Assembly: GCF_042678385.1 (NCBI RefSeq) | Contig: NZ_JBHUDY010000001.1 | Location: 124,001 to 188,000, forward strand | Reading direction: 5' to 3' | Origin: Sphingomonas_B tabacisoli | Lineage (GTDB): Bacteria > Pseudomonadota > Alphaproteobacteria > Sphingomonadales > Sphingomonadaceae | DNA: 64,000 nt | Translations under genes and position numbers: made by a program | Notes under the pieces: generated by a model | The model's database searches: none | The model's input: only the letters and a program-made list of their open reading frames with translations | What the model was told of the DNA's origin: nothing | In this document: positions 27,487 to 37,744 of the stretch, piece after piece | How the letters are laid out: each line of letters starts with the position of its first letter | Position numbering within the stretch: position 1 is the stretch's first letter

Positions 27487-28585
27487 AGGCCGAGCGGCCT
27501 TTCGGCGCATCGTCGGGCACCGCCGTCACGAAATAGGCGACGCCGCGCCCGCGCTTGCGATCGACCCATAGACCGGAGCGCAGGCCATAGGCTTCGCCCG
27601 AATGGCCGATCCGATGCGCCCCGTCGCCAAACGGATCGTCCTTGCAGCCCTGGGTCGCCAAGTGGTGCACGGCGAGACCGTAGGTGCAGTAATAGCCCTT
27701 CTCCGTCTCGCCATTGCTGCCGTCGAAGCGCCATTCGGGTCCAGTCAGCGTGGCAACGGACGCGAGCGAGAGGAAGCCGTCGTCGTTCTTCAGCAGCATT
27801 CGCCCGATCCGGGCGAGGCCGGCGGCGGAAATGCGCGCGCCGCCTTGCGGGCTGAAAAGGGCGCCGTTGCTGCCGGGGACATAGCCGGTCAGATCGCAGG
27901 CTGGATCGGGCGAGAGCACCGGACAGTCTGGCCGCTTGCCGTGGAGATCGTCGCGCACGACTTCGCCCTTCGGGTTGCGGAGCGTGACGGCGCGACCGAC
28001 GGCCGCGTCGCTGCATGTCGTCCAGTTGAAGCAGGCGTCGATCGAGAGCGGCGCGAACACCAGCCGCGCCATCAGCCGGTCGAATCGCTCGCCGGTCGCG
28101 GATTCCATAACCGAGGCGACGACGGGAAAGTTGATGTTGCCGTAGCGGAAGAAGCTGCCCGGCGGATGCTCGACATCCCAGGCTTTCGGGTCCGACAGTG
28201 TGTCCCGGAGCGTCTTGCCCAAGGGAATCGCATAATCGACACCGTCCTTCAGACTGGACCGGTGGGAGAGCAGCAGCCGCAGCGTGATCGGCCGATCGGG
28301 GAAAGCCGGATTGCGGAGCGACCAGCCGAGCCAGCGCGACACGTCGCTGTCGAGGTCGAGCGTACCGCTCTCGACCAGCCGCATCACGCCGAGCGCAGTG
28401 ATCAGCTTGGAGATCGAAGCGACGCGCACCGGATCGTCGGCCCCTGCGCCGCGCGCCTGCACCGCCGTGATCCGTTCCCGATCGAACGAGACGCGCACCG
28501 CGACGCTCGCCGGGCTCGGCCTTGGCAGGGTCGCGCAGGCGGACAGGAAAGCGGTTGCGGCGAGGATCAGGAGCCTTATGCGCAT
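27455..28585 (-). CDS. Beta-lactamase-family serine hydrolase lipoprotein
   Basis: A 376-residue lipoprotein with lipobox LSAC (Cys17). The start is the ATG at 28585, at which the signal peptide begins; a longer frame upstream has no signal. The active site is of the class C/DD-peptidase type: Ser57 in SISK (57-60), the YGN triad near residue 150, and HSG near the C-terminus in the KTG position. It may be a D-amino acid esterase, a DD-peptidase or a lactonase; the sequence does not decide. It converges on and overlaps the DUF1810 gene by 32 bases and is divergent from the MBL gene by 23 bases. Confidence 0.85.
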   Translation of the reverse strand: MRIRLLILAATAFLSACATLPRPSPASVAVRVSFDRERITAVQARGAGADDPVRVASISKLITALGVMRLVESGTLDLDSDVSRWLGWSLRNPAFPDRPITLRLLLSHRSSLKDGVDYAIPLGKTLRDTLSDPKAWDVEHPPGSFFRYGNINFPVVASVMESATGERFDRLMARLVFAPLSIDACFNWTTCSDAAVGRAVTLRNPKGEVVRDDLHGKRPDCPVLSPDPACDLTGYVPGSNGALFSPQGGARISAAGLARIGRMLLKNDDGFLSLASVATLTGPEWRFDGSNGETEKGYYCTYGLAVHHLATQGCKDDPFGDGAHRIGHSGEAYGLRSGLWVDRKRGRGVAYFVTAVPDDAPKGRSAFTAAEEALAH

Positions 28586-28608
28586 GGCAGGCAGGATGGC
28601 GAGGGTGC

Positions 28609-29778
28609 ATGGCGAGCGCAATCGGGCGTGTGTTCAAATGGCTTGGCGTAGGCGTGCTGTTCCTGATCGTGGGCCTGTGCCTTGCGATCGTGCTGGTGCC
28701 GCCTTTCCTCGACCGCATCTATTATCGCGGCCCCGTCTCTAATCATTTCGACGGACAGCGCTTCTTCAATCCGGACGGGGAGGACACGCTGCGGCCGCCG
28801 GCGGGACGCAGCCGCGGGGGGTTCCTGCTCCGCTACCTGACCGGCAGCGACGATCGCCCAGAATGGCCTGAGCATGTGGCGGTGACGCCCAGCCGCCCGC
28901 CGGCGCGGGTTGAGGGGCAGCGGATGCTCGTCACCTGGATCGGCCATGCAAGCGTGCTGGTGCAGACCGCCGGCCTCAATATCCTGACCGACCCGGTCTG
29001 GAGCGAGACCGCCGGCCCGCTCGGCTTCGGCCCGCGACGCGTCGCCGCGCCGGGCATACGGTTCGAGGACTTGCCCAAGATCGACCTCGTCCTCGTCAGC
29101 CATAATCATTACGACCATTTCGATCTGCCGACGCTCAAGCGGCTGTGGGACCGCGACAAGCCGGTGATCGTAACCGGCCTCGGCAACGACGCGATCATGC
29201 GCAGCCGCGGCATCGAGAGCATCGCGCGCGATTGGGGCGCAGTGGTGCCCGTGCGCGGGGCGGAGGTGGTGGTCACGCGCAATCACCATTGGGACAGCCG
29301 CTGGTTCACCGACCGCAATCGCGCGCTCTGGTCGAGCTTCGTCGTGCGGATGCCGGGCGGCAACCTGTTCTTCGCCGGCGATACCGGACTGGGCGACGGC
29401 AAATGGACCGCAGAGGCGGCGCGCTATGGCCCTATCCGCCTCGCGTTGATCCCGATCGGCGCATTCCGGTTCGAGCCCGGCCAGATGGGCATCGGCAGCC
29501 ATATCGGCCCGATCGACGCCACCAAGGTGTTCGCCGGCCTTGGCGCCAGCCACGCGATCGGCATCCATTGGGGCACGTTCCGCCTTAGCTACGAAGCCTA
29601 TGGCACGCCGCCCCGGCTGCTGCACGAAACGATGCGCTGCGCCGGCTATCCCGTGGGGCTGTTCGACACCGTGACGATTGGCCGTCCCATCGAAATCCCG
29701 GCTTACGCGCCCCAGCCAAAGGCGCAGCCGCTCGGCTCGGATTGCCTCGCCAGCCCCGCCGTGCGAGCGCTCCGCTGA
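28609..29778 (+). CDS. Membrane-anchored MBL-fold hydrolase (NAPE-PLD/UlaG-like)
   Basis: A 389-residue metallo-beta-lactamase-fold protein. An N-terminal membrane helix lies at about 10-33. The metal motif is SHNHYDH (His165, His167, Asp169, His170), preceded by WIGHAS and followed by RNHHWDSRW, GDTG and IHWGTF. This set resembles the NAPE-phospholipase D and UlaG branches, so a phospholipid or sugar-lactone substrate is possible. I chose the ATG at 28609. It heads a tight four-gene run with an EamA transporter, an acetyltransferase and an SMR protein. Confidence 0.88.
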   Translation: MASAIGRVFKWLGVGVLFLIVGLCLAIVLVPPFLDRIYYRGPVSNHFDGQRFFNPDGEDTLRPPAGRSRGGFLLRYLTGSDDRPEWPEHVAVTPSRPPARVEGQRMLVTWIGHASVLVQTAGLNILTDPVWSETAGPLGFGPRRVAAPGIRFEDLPKIDLVLVSHNHYDHFDLPTLKRLWDRDKPVIVTGLGNDAIMRSRGIESIARDWGAVVPVRGAEVVVTRNHHWDSRWFTDRNRALWSSFVVRMPGGNLFFAGDTGLGDGKWTAEAARYGPIRLALIPIGAFRFEPGQMGIGSHIGPIDATKVFAGLGASHAIGIHWGTFRLSYEAYGTPPRLLHETMRCAGYPVGLFDTVTIGRPIEIPAYAPQPKAQPLGSDCLASPAVRALR

Positions 29779-29780
29779 TC

Positions 29781-30680
29781 ATGCCGCCCGCGCGCTCCAT
29801 TGCCGTTCCGTTTGCCGTCGCGTGCCTTGGCATCGCGACCTTCACCGCGATGGACGCGTTCATGAAGGGGCTGTCGATCGCGATCGGCGCCTATAACGCG
29901 ACTTTGTGGCGGACGATGGCGGGCACGTTGCTGGGCGGCGTGCTGTTCTTCGGAGCAGGCCACAAGCTGCCGGTGCTTTCGACGCTTAGGCTCCATTTCC
30001 TCCGCGGCGGCATCGTCGCGGGAATGGCGGTGCTGTGGTTCTGGGGCCTGGCGCGGGTGCCGATGGCGGAGGCGATCGCGCTCTCCTTCTACGCGCCGCT
30101 GATGGCGATCTATCTGGCGAGCATCTTCCTCGGCGAGCGGGTGCGCCAGCAGGCGTTGCTCGGCTCGTTGCTGGCGCTGGCCGGAGTCGCGCTGATGGTT
30201 GCGGCGCGTGCGCGGTTGGGCGCGGGCGACACCTCGCTGCTCGGCGCGATCGCGATCCTCTGCTCGGCTTTCCTCTACGCGTTCAACCTGATGCTGATGC
30301 GCAAGCAGGCGCAGCTCGCCTCGCCGGTCGAGGTCGGGTTCTTCCAGAACCTGACGACCGGCCTTTTCCTGCTGCTGGCGGCACCCTTCTACGCCGTCGT
30401 CCCGGACGCGAGCCACGCGCCGGCGATTCTCGCCAGCGCCGGACTGGCCTTGGTCTCCCTAATCCTGCTGTCCTGGGCCTATGCGCGCGCCGAGGCGCAA
30501 TCGCTGGTCAGCGTCGAATATACCGGCTTCGGCTGGGGGGCGCTGTTCGGCTGGCTGGTCTATGGCGAGGCGGTCGGCTGGCCGGTACTGGCCGGCACCA
30601 CCCTGATCGTCGCCGGCTGCCTGATCGCGGTGCGCGCGCCGCGCAAGCCCGAAGAAGTCCGGCTGGAGGCTGCTTTATGA
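29781..30680 (+). CDS. EamA-family (DMT) transporter
   Basis: A 299-residue inner-membrane protein with ten predicted hydrophobic helices arranged as two EamA repeats. The first half has the typical FWGLARVPMAEAIALSFYAP turn, and the second SWAYARAEAQSLVSVEYTGF. Members of this superfamily export metabolites such as amino acids or drugs; the substrate cannot be told. It begins 2 bases after the MBL gene, and its stop overlaps the GNAT ATG (ATGA). Confidence 0.88.
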   Translation: MPPARSIAVPFAVACLGIATFTAMDAFMKGLSIAIGAYNATLWRTMAGTLLGGVLFFGAGHKLPVLSTLRLHFLRGGIVAGMAVLWFWGLARVPMAEAIALSFYAPLMAIYLASIFLGERVRQQALLGSLLALAGVALMVAARARLGAGDTSLLGAIAILCSAFLYAFNLMLMRKQAQLASPVEVGFFQNLTTGLFLLLAAPFYAVVPDASHAPAILASAGLALVSLILLSWAYARAEAQSLVSVEYTGFGWGALFGWLVYGEAVGWPVLAGTTLIVAGCLIAVRAPRKPEEVRLEAAL

Positions 30681-31156
30681 CCCTGACCATCCGCTGGGCA
30701 CGGCCTGGCGACGAAGAGACGATTCTGCGTCTGATCAAGGGGCTCGCCACGTACGAGCGCGAGCCGGACGCAGTGCAGGCGACCGAGCAGTCCCTCCGCG
30801 ACACGCTGTTCGCGCCGCATGCGCAGGTGTTCGCCTTCATCGCCGAGCTGGATGGTGCGCCGGTGGGGCTCGCGCTCTGGTTCCTGACCTATTCGACCTG
30901 GACGGGCCGTCCGAGCCTTTATCTCGAGGACCTGTTCGTCGATGACGATGCGCGGGGACGGGGTATCGCGCGCGCTTTGTTTAAGCGGCTCGCCGAGGAA
31001 GCCAAAGCCCGCAATTGCGCGCGGATCGACTGGGCCGTGCTTGACTGGAACGTCGATGCGATGGCCTTTTACGAGCGACTAGGCGGACGGCGTCAGACCG
31101 GCTGGGAGCCGTGGCGGCTGCATGGGGCCGCGCTCGACGCGCTGGCGGAAAGCTGA
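30677..31156 (+). CDS. GNAT-family N-acetyltransferase
   Basis: A 159-residue acyl-CoA-dependent acetyltransferase. The acetyl-CoA binding loop is DDDARGRGIARALFKRLAEE (residues 89-108), and the substrate-side motif WAVLDWNVDAMAFYERLGG is near the end. It resembles the diamine N-acetyltransferase branch (spermidine/thialysine type) by its RWARPGDEETILRLIKGLA start and FYERLGG end. This would suggest polyamine-like substrates, but that is tentative. Its ATG overlaps the EamA stop, and its TGA overlaps the SMR ATG. Confidence 0.87.
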   Translation: MTLTIRWARPGDEETILRLIKGLATYEREPDAVQATEQSLRDTLFAPHAQVFAFIAELDGAPVGLALWFLTYSTWTGRPSLYLEDLFVDDDARGRGIARALFKRLAEEAKARNCARIDWAVLDWNVDAMAFYERLGGRRQTGWEPWRLHGAALDALAES

Positions 31157-31470
31157 TGGCCTGGGCGCTGCTGATCCTGGGCGGGCTGTTCGAGGTCGGC
31201 TTCACCACTTGCCTGCGGTTCGTCGAGGGTTTCCGCAACCTGCCCTGGACCTTGGGGTTCCTCGCCTCGGTCAGCCTGTCGATGGGCTTGCTGGAAGTGT
31301 CGTCGCGCTCGATCCCGATGGGCACGGCCTATGCCGTCTGGGGCGGCATCGGGGCAATCGGGACGGTGCTGGTCGGCATCCTGTTCTTCGGCGAGGCCGC
31401 CGCTCCGCTGCGCCTGATGCTGATCTTCGGGATCGTCCTCTGTATCGCGGGGCTGAAGCTGGTCGCCTGA
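31156..31470 (+). CDS. Small multidrug resistance (SMR) family transporter, Gdx/SugE-like
   Basis: A 104-residue protein with four membrane helices and the essential Glu13 in LGGLFEVGF. The motif GTAYAVWGGIGAIGTVLVG matches the SugE/Gdx branch, whose members export guanidinium and small cations. It lacks the usual Trp after the Glu (GF instead of WA), so substrate use may differ. There is no partner SMR gene, which implies a homodimer. Translation is coupled to the GNAT gene through a TGATG overlap. Confidence 0.88.
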   Translation: MAWALLILGGLFEVGFTTCLRFVEGFRNLPWTLGFLASVSLSMGLLEVSSRSIPMGTAYAVWGGIGAIGTVLVGILFFGEAAAPLRLMLIFGIVLCIAGLKLVA

Positions 31471-31477
31471 ACGCCGC

Positions 31478-31678
31478 TCAGGCCGAACGGGACAGCCCCG
31501 GTTCGCCCTCGGCGGGCAGCAGCGCGACCTTGCGCGCGCCGCACCACAATTCGCAATCGACGCCGGGGTGGTCGGCGCGCGCCTGCACGATCGCGGCGGC
31601 GTCTTCCGCTGCTTCGAACTCCTGCCTGCTCACGATGCGACCCTGCCTGTCGAGGCAGTAAACCTTATACTCTAACAT
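31478..31678 (-). CDS. Small conserved hypothetical protein
   Basis: A 66-residue cytoplasmic protein of no recognised family. It begins MLEYKVYCLDRQGRIVSRQE, with a DAAAIVQARADHP helix and two Cys residues. A ribosome site (GGGGGGAC) stands before the ATG on the minus strand. The acidic, compact sequence and alternating hydrophobic pattern suggest a small beta-alpha protein rather than a chance frame. It converges with the SMR gene, with 7 bases between the stops. Confidence 0.6.
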   Translation of the reverse strand: MLEYKVYCLDRQGRIVSRQEFEAAEDAAAIVQARADHPGVDCELWCGARKVALLPAEGEPGLSRSA

Positions 31679-31825
31679 CTACGTCCCCCCGGGGAGACTC
31701 GTGTATAACAGGTCGCCGCGCATCGATCTGCACGGGACCCGACATAGCGGACGAACAATGTGATCGAGGACATAGCGGGCGCGCCGAGGCCGCCTTTAGG
31801 GGGCTGAGAAAGGGAGGATGATCCT

Positions 31826-32254
31826 ATGAGGCGGTTCCTGATTCTGTCGCTCGCTCTCGCTGCCCCGGCGCTCTCCGCTCCGCCAAACCACGCACCGCGC
31901 TGGGCGCCGGCCGGGACGGGCGAGGGCGGCGGCGTGATCGAGATCGACCGCGCGTCGCTCACCTGGCGGCCGCTGCAGCATGCCTGGTGGCGGATCCATT
32001 ATGCGCCGCCGAAACAGGATGGCACTGTCGAGGAGCGCAACCTGGAGCTGATCGATTGCCGAGAGCGCGTGTCCTACGGCATCGAGACCGTGTCCCTCGA
32101 TGCGTCCGGTGCCGTCATTTCCGATCAGCGCGACAGTGAGGATCTGGCGATGCAGCGCATGAGCCCGCCGACGCCGGGAACGCCCGGCGAGACCGTCGCC
32201 ATCCAGGCATGCCGGATGCGCCCGCCGCCTCCGCCGCCGCGCAAGCGCCCCTGA
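31826..32254 (+). CDS. Secreted protein of unknown function
   Basis: A 142-residue exported protein with a signal peptide cleaved after about residue 17 (PALSA). The mature part is beta-rich (VIEIDRASLTWRPLQHAWW, then ERNLELIDCRERVSY), a pattern seen in surface-adhesin E-like proteins. Two Cys may pair. The C-terminus is a run of Pro and Arg. A ribosome site AAAGGGAGGA precedes the ATG. It appears to be transcribed alone. Confidence 0.7.
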   Translation: MRRFLILSLALAAPALSAPPNHAPRWAPAGTGEGGGVIEIDRASLTWRPLQHAWWRIHYAPPKQDGTVEERNLELIDCRERVSYGIETVSLDASGAVISDQRDSEDLAMQRMSPPTPGTPGETVAIQACRMRPPPPPPRKRP

Positions 32255-32333
32255 CGGGCATCCAAATAAGGTTTATGCCACCGTCGTTCAGCGGTTTGGG
32301 CGATTGTTAAGCATTTCGCTTTATGCTGGCGGC

Positions 32334-32510
32334 ATGAGAGTGATGACCATCATGAGCATCGCACTGGCGCTGACCACGGTCTGCGATCGCGCGTTCAATC
32401 GCGGCGACCTGACCATGAAGCTCTATGCGAATGCACGGGATGTCCGCGATTGGGCGGAGAAGAGCGGCGGCGACGTTGCCGATAGCTTCATCGGCTTTCG
32501 CGCCTCCTGA
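32334..32510 (+). CDS. Very small possible protein
   Basis: A 58-residue frame from the ATG at 32334 (MRVMTIMSIALALTTVCDRA). The N-terminal half is hydrophobic, and the rest is charged (MKLYANARDVRDWAEKSGG). There is no clear ribosome site, and I recognise no family. It may be a small membrane-associated protein or not a gene at all. Confidence 0.35.
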   Translation: MRVMTIMSIALALTTVCDRAFNRGDLTMKLYANARDVRDWAEKSGGDVADSFIGFRAS

Positions 32511-32571
32511 TTTTCCAAAAACGCGCCTAAATTCAAGCGCGTGACCCTCGATCGCAATCCCTGCCGCGCGC

Positions 32572-32580
32572 TGTGGAAAA
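32572..32580 (-). promoter_or_regulatory. DnaA-box-like 9-mer ahead of gyrB
   Basis: TTTTCCACA on the minus strand fits the relaxed DnaA-box pattern TTWTNCACA and lies about 50 bases before gyrB. A short palindrome ACGCGC/GCGCGT is nearby (32521-32542). A single 9-mer is weak evidence, and there is no cluster to suggest an origin. Confidence 0.2.
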
Positions 32581-32628
32581 CGGCCCATTTCGCTTTCGTT
32601 TTCGGGCCTCCATCCCTATATCCTCGGC

Positions 32629-35091
<2,463 letters not shown>

Positions 35092-35094
35092 TCG

Positions 35095-35328
35095 GTGCCG
35101 CGGATCGTTCGTCTCGCCAATACCGAGATTGCCATGTATTTTGCCGATCACAACCCGCCCCATTTCCACGTTCTCGGGCGCGGCGGGGCGGCGCAGGTCG
35201 CGATCGACACCCTTGAGGTGATCGCCTTGAGCGGCAGGATCGACCTGCGCGAAGCGCTCGATTGGGCGACTCGGAACCAGGCGCGGCTCCGGGAGCTGTG
35301 GAACGAGTTCAGCGGAGACGACGCATGA
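35095..35328 (+). CDS. DUF4160 protein, probable member of a toxin-antitoxin-like pair
   Basis: A 77-residue protein with the DUF4160 signature FADHNPPHFHV (residues 16-26) and a C-terminal helix LDWATRNQARLRELWNEF. It is always short, and in many genomes it stands directly beside DUF2442, as here. That genetic pairing has led to its annotation as a toxin-antitoxin-type module, with the two roles not firmly settled. It starts at GTG 35095, right behind gyrB, and its stop overlaps the ATG of the DUF2442 gene (ATGA). Confidence 0.85.
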   Translation: MPRIVRLANTEIAMYFADHNPPHFHVLGRGGAAQVAIDTLEVIALSGRIDLREALDWATRNQARLRELWNEFSGDDA

Positions 35329-35594
35329 GCATCGGCAAGCTTGCCAGCGCGGAGCCCCAGGCAGATTTCGTCGTCGAACTGGCTTGGGATGATGGTTTCA
35401 AGGCAAGGCTCAACCTCGAGCCGCTGATCAAGATGCGCCCCGTCCTGAAGCCGCTTGGCGACCCTGCAGAATTCGCGCGCGTCCGATTGTCCAAGGACGG
35501 GTGGTCGATCGAGTGGCCCAGCGGCATCGACTTTGGAGCGCCGCAATTGCGTCGGTGGGCAACCGATGGTTTCGACAAGAAAGCCGCAGCCTAG
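35325..35594 (+). CDS. DUF2442 protein, partner of the DUF4160 gene
   Basis: An 89-residue protein of the DUF2442 family. It begins MSIGKLASAEPQADFVVELA, shows the beta-rich DDGFKARLNLEPLI and ends with WPSGIDFGAPQLRRWA, both family features. DUF2442 proteins often act as the second gene of small two-gene modules beside DUF4160. It overlaps that gene by 4 bases, and its own TAG stop overlaps the GTG of the DUF983 gene (TAGTG), so three genes are coupled in a row after gyrB. Confidence 0.85.
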   Translation: MSIGKLASAEPQADFVVELAWDDGFKARLNLEPLIKMRPVLKPLGDPAEFARVRLSKDGWSIEWPSGIDFGAPQLRRWATDGFDKKAAA

Positions 35595-36025
35595 TGAACA
35601 GCGAGACACGTCCCGAGCATTTTGCCTGGTCCGAAGAGGGCAAATGGAAGTGGATCGCGCGGGTCGGCTGGAAAGGCCTGTGCCCGCGCTGCGGCAAGGG
35701 GCCGCTGTTCCAGGGCTGGCTGAAAGTGCGGGAATCGTGCCCCGTTTGCGGGCTCGATTACCGGTTCGCGACCCCGGATGATGGGCCGGCCTTCTTCGCG
35801 CTGTGCCTGACGGCCTTTCCGCTGATCTTTTTCGTCGTGTGGCTGGAAGTCGCCTATGCGCCGCCCTGGTGGGTGCATGTGATCACGTCCGGGCCGCTGA
35901 TGGCGCTCGGCACGGTGGCGAGTCTCAGGCCGTTCAAAGGCTGGCTGGTCGCATCTCAATATGTGAACCGCGCAGAGGAAGCGGGTACGGAAGATCTCGC
36001 CCGCCGGATCGACCGCAGGGACTGA
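35594..36025 (+). CDS. DUF983 membrane protein with zinc-ribbon cysteines
   Basis: A 143-residue protein with two CxxC pairs, Cys30/Cys33 (CPRCG) and Cys49/Cys52 (CPVCG), forming a rubredoxin-like or zinc-ribbon motif. Two membrane helices follow (about 67-115). DUF983 proteins are common in alphaproteobacteria, often near heme-copper oxidase genes, and their role is unclear. The GTG start overlaps the DUF2442 stop. The reading direction and coupling suggest that it shares the gyrB-side transcript. Confidence 0.87.
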   Translation: MNSETRPEHFAWSEEGKWKWIARVGWKGLCPRCGKGPLFQGWLKVRESCPVCGLDYRFATPDDGPAFFALCLTAFPLIFFVVWLEVAYAPPWWVHVITSGPLMALGTVASLRPFKGWLVASQYVNRAEEAGTEDLARRIDRRD

Positions 36026-36076
36026 ACCCGGAACGACCCTCGCGTGTTCAACGCTCCAAGCCAAGGAGGTTGAGCA

Positions 36077-36379
36077 ATGGATATTTCCAACAGGCCGCTG
36101 ATCGAGCGGATCGCGCGGGTGCTGGCCGGGCAGCGCCTGAGCTCCAATGCGGAAGGATCGAACCCGTCGGCCGGCGAAGTGGTCGACCTCGCGTGGCGCG
36201 AACATCTGGATGATGCGCGCGCGGTGCTGCGGACGGTCCGAGAACCGGACGAGACGATGGCGGCAGCGGGCGATGCGGCGGTCTGGGAGCGGATGGTGCG
36301 CGCCGCGATCGACGCGGATGGCGCCGAAAAGCCGAACGCCGACCGGGTCGAGGAAGAAGCCGCGGCGGTCGGACCCTAA
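36077..36379 (+). CDS. Hypothetical acidic protein
   Basis: A 100-residue cytoplasmic helical protein: NRPLIERIARVLAGQRLSSN at the N-terminus, then VVDLAWREHLDDARAVLRTV and an acidic Glu/Ala-rich tail. An ideal ribosome site (AAGGAGGTTGAGCA) precedes the ATG, which supports a real gene. The stop overlaps the end of the convergent Slam-like gene by 4 bases. I do not recognise a family. Confidence 0.7.
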   Translation: MDISNRPLIERIARVLAGQRLSSNAEGSNPSAGEVVDLAWREHLDDARAVLRTVREPDETMAAAGDAAVWERMVRAAIDADGAEKPNADRVEEEAAAVGP

Positions 36380-37698
36380 AATTCGCGGCTGAGCGCAAAC
36401 TCTACGCGGGTGCGTTTGAAATCGTAGATCGGGATCGTCGAATCGCTCTCGGTGTGCGTCACGCGCACGAGCGGGGCGAGGCCGCGCCAGGTGAAGCGGC
36501 GCAGGATGATGCCGCCGGTAAGGTCGAATCGCTTGTCGTTGCGGGTGACGCCGAAGAGCGGATCGCGGCCGTCGGCGGACAGGCGGAAGCCGCTCAACTG
36601 CACGTAACCGAGCTGTTTGCCGAATGCGCGCGAGGCGAGCAGGTCGACCCCGACGCTCTTGGTCGCGAGGAAATCGACTTTTGCGTCCTGCCGCGTGCCC
36701 CGCACGCTTACCCGCGTGCTGAACCGCGGGCTGAAGGCGCGGTCATAGGCGATGCTGAGATCGCTGAGCAGACCGTCCTGAATGGGCGCCTTGGCATAGT
36801 TGCTCTGCAGCAGCGTCAGCTCGCCTTCGACCTGACTGACCCGGTCGAGCGGCTTCAGCACGTTCAGCGAGCCGCCATAGCTTTCGGAGTAGAGATCGCC
36901 GCCGAACCAGCGCCGTTGGGCGATGGCGGCGGGCCGCACCCGCGCCCCGGCGAGCCTGAACTCGGGACCGGACGCAAGCGTGAGCACCACATCGTTGAAC
37001 TGCGACTTGCCGTAGAGATCGGCGCGCACCGAAGCGCGGCTGAGCAGGTCGATAGTTTCGGTCAGCTTGCCGCGCGCAAAACCCTGAGCCGAAAGCGAAA
37101 AACCGACCCCGGATGTGGCGCGCGCATCCTTGCTGAGCGTCAGCGGCGCGACGACGGTGTCGACGCGCTCTTGGCTGGTCGCGCGGTTGATGTTGCTGTC
37201 GGGCGCGACGGCCACTTCGATCGAACCGCCGATCGTGCGGCTGGACCGCAAGGCGGTTGCGAAGCGATCGACCACACGCGCGACATCGTCCGGCAATCCC
37301 GCCGCTCCGGCGCGTCGCAGCTCACGCCGCGCGCCGGATTCGTCCCCGGTCTCTGCAAGCAGGCGCGCGAGTTCCAGTCGCGGCCGTCCGGCATTGGGCT
37401 TTTCGTCGAGCAACGCCTTCAGCCACTCGATCGCGCCCTGCTTGTCGCCTTGCGCCTCGCGCAGGATCGACAGCCGGAACCGCGCTTCGGCGCGATAGTC
37501 GGAATTCGGATCGCGGGTCAGGCCCTTGAGCAGCGTTTCCGCGTCTGAGAAGCGCTTCGCCGCGACGTAGCGATCGGCGATCGCGAACACCTGGACGGCA
37601 TTCAGCCCGGCCGCACAGCCCTTCTCTGAGTCGCACGCCGGAGAAGCTTGCGCAAATGCCGGCGCCGCAAAAGCGGCGAGGAGCAGCGCGGAGGCCAT
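36376..37698 (-). CDS. Slam-like surface lipoprotein assembly modifier (TPR plus DUF560 barrel)
   Basis: A 440-residue outer-membrane protein. The start is the ATG at 37698, giving a signal peptide cleaved near AAPAFA (residue 16). An N-terminal tetratricopeptide-like domain follows (about 30-130), with RYVAAKRFSDAETLLKGLT and EWLKALLDEKPNAGRPRLEL. From about residue 140 comes a beta-barrel of the Slam/DUF560 type, starting GGSIEVAVAPDSNINRAT and ending TRVEFALSREF, with the terminal Phe typical of barrel insertion. Slam proteins move specific lipoproteins to the cell surface. Its immediate upstream gene encodes just such a lipoprotein, 46 bases away on the same strand, so the two probably work as a pair. 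Confidence 0.87.
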   Translation of the reverse strand: MASALLLAAFAAPAFAQASPACDSEKGCAAGLNAVQVFAIADRYVAAKRFSDAETLLKGLTRDPNSDYRAEARFRLSILREAQGDKQGAIEWLKALLDEKPNAGRPRLELARLLAETGDESGARRELRRAGAAGLPDDVARVVDRFATALRSSRTIGGSIEVAVAPDSNINRATSQERVDTVVAPLTLSKDARATSGVGFSLSAQGFARGKLTETIDLLSRASVRADLYGKSQFNDVVLTLASGPEFRLAGARVRPAAIAQRRWFGGDLYSESYGGSLNVLKPLDRVSQVEGELTLLQSNYAKAPIQDGLLSDLSIAYDRAFSPRFSTRVSVRGTRQDAKVDFLATKSVGVDLLASRAFGKQLGYVQLSGFRLSADGRDPLFGVTRNDKRFDLTGGIILRRFTWRGLAPLVRVTHTESDSTIPIYDFKRTRVEFALSREF

Positions 37699-37744
37699 AC
37701 GCACGAACACAAACCGCCTCCGCGGCAACAAGCAAAAACGAAAC

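Noticed and set aside
32521..32580. Possible replication origin near gyrB
   Set aside because: Only one DnaA-like 9-mer and a short palindrome are present, with no dnaA, no A+T-rich region and no DnaA-box cluster.
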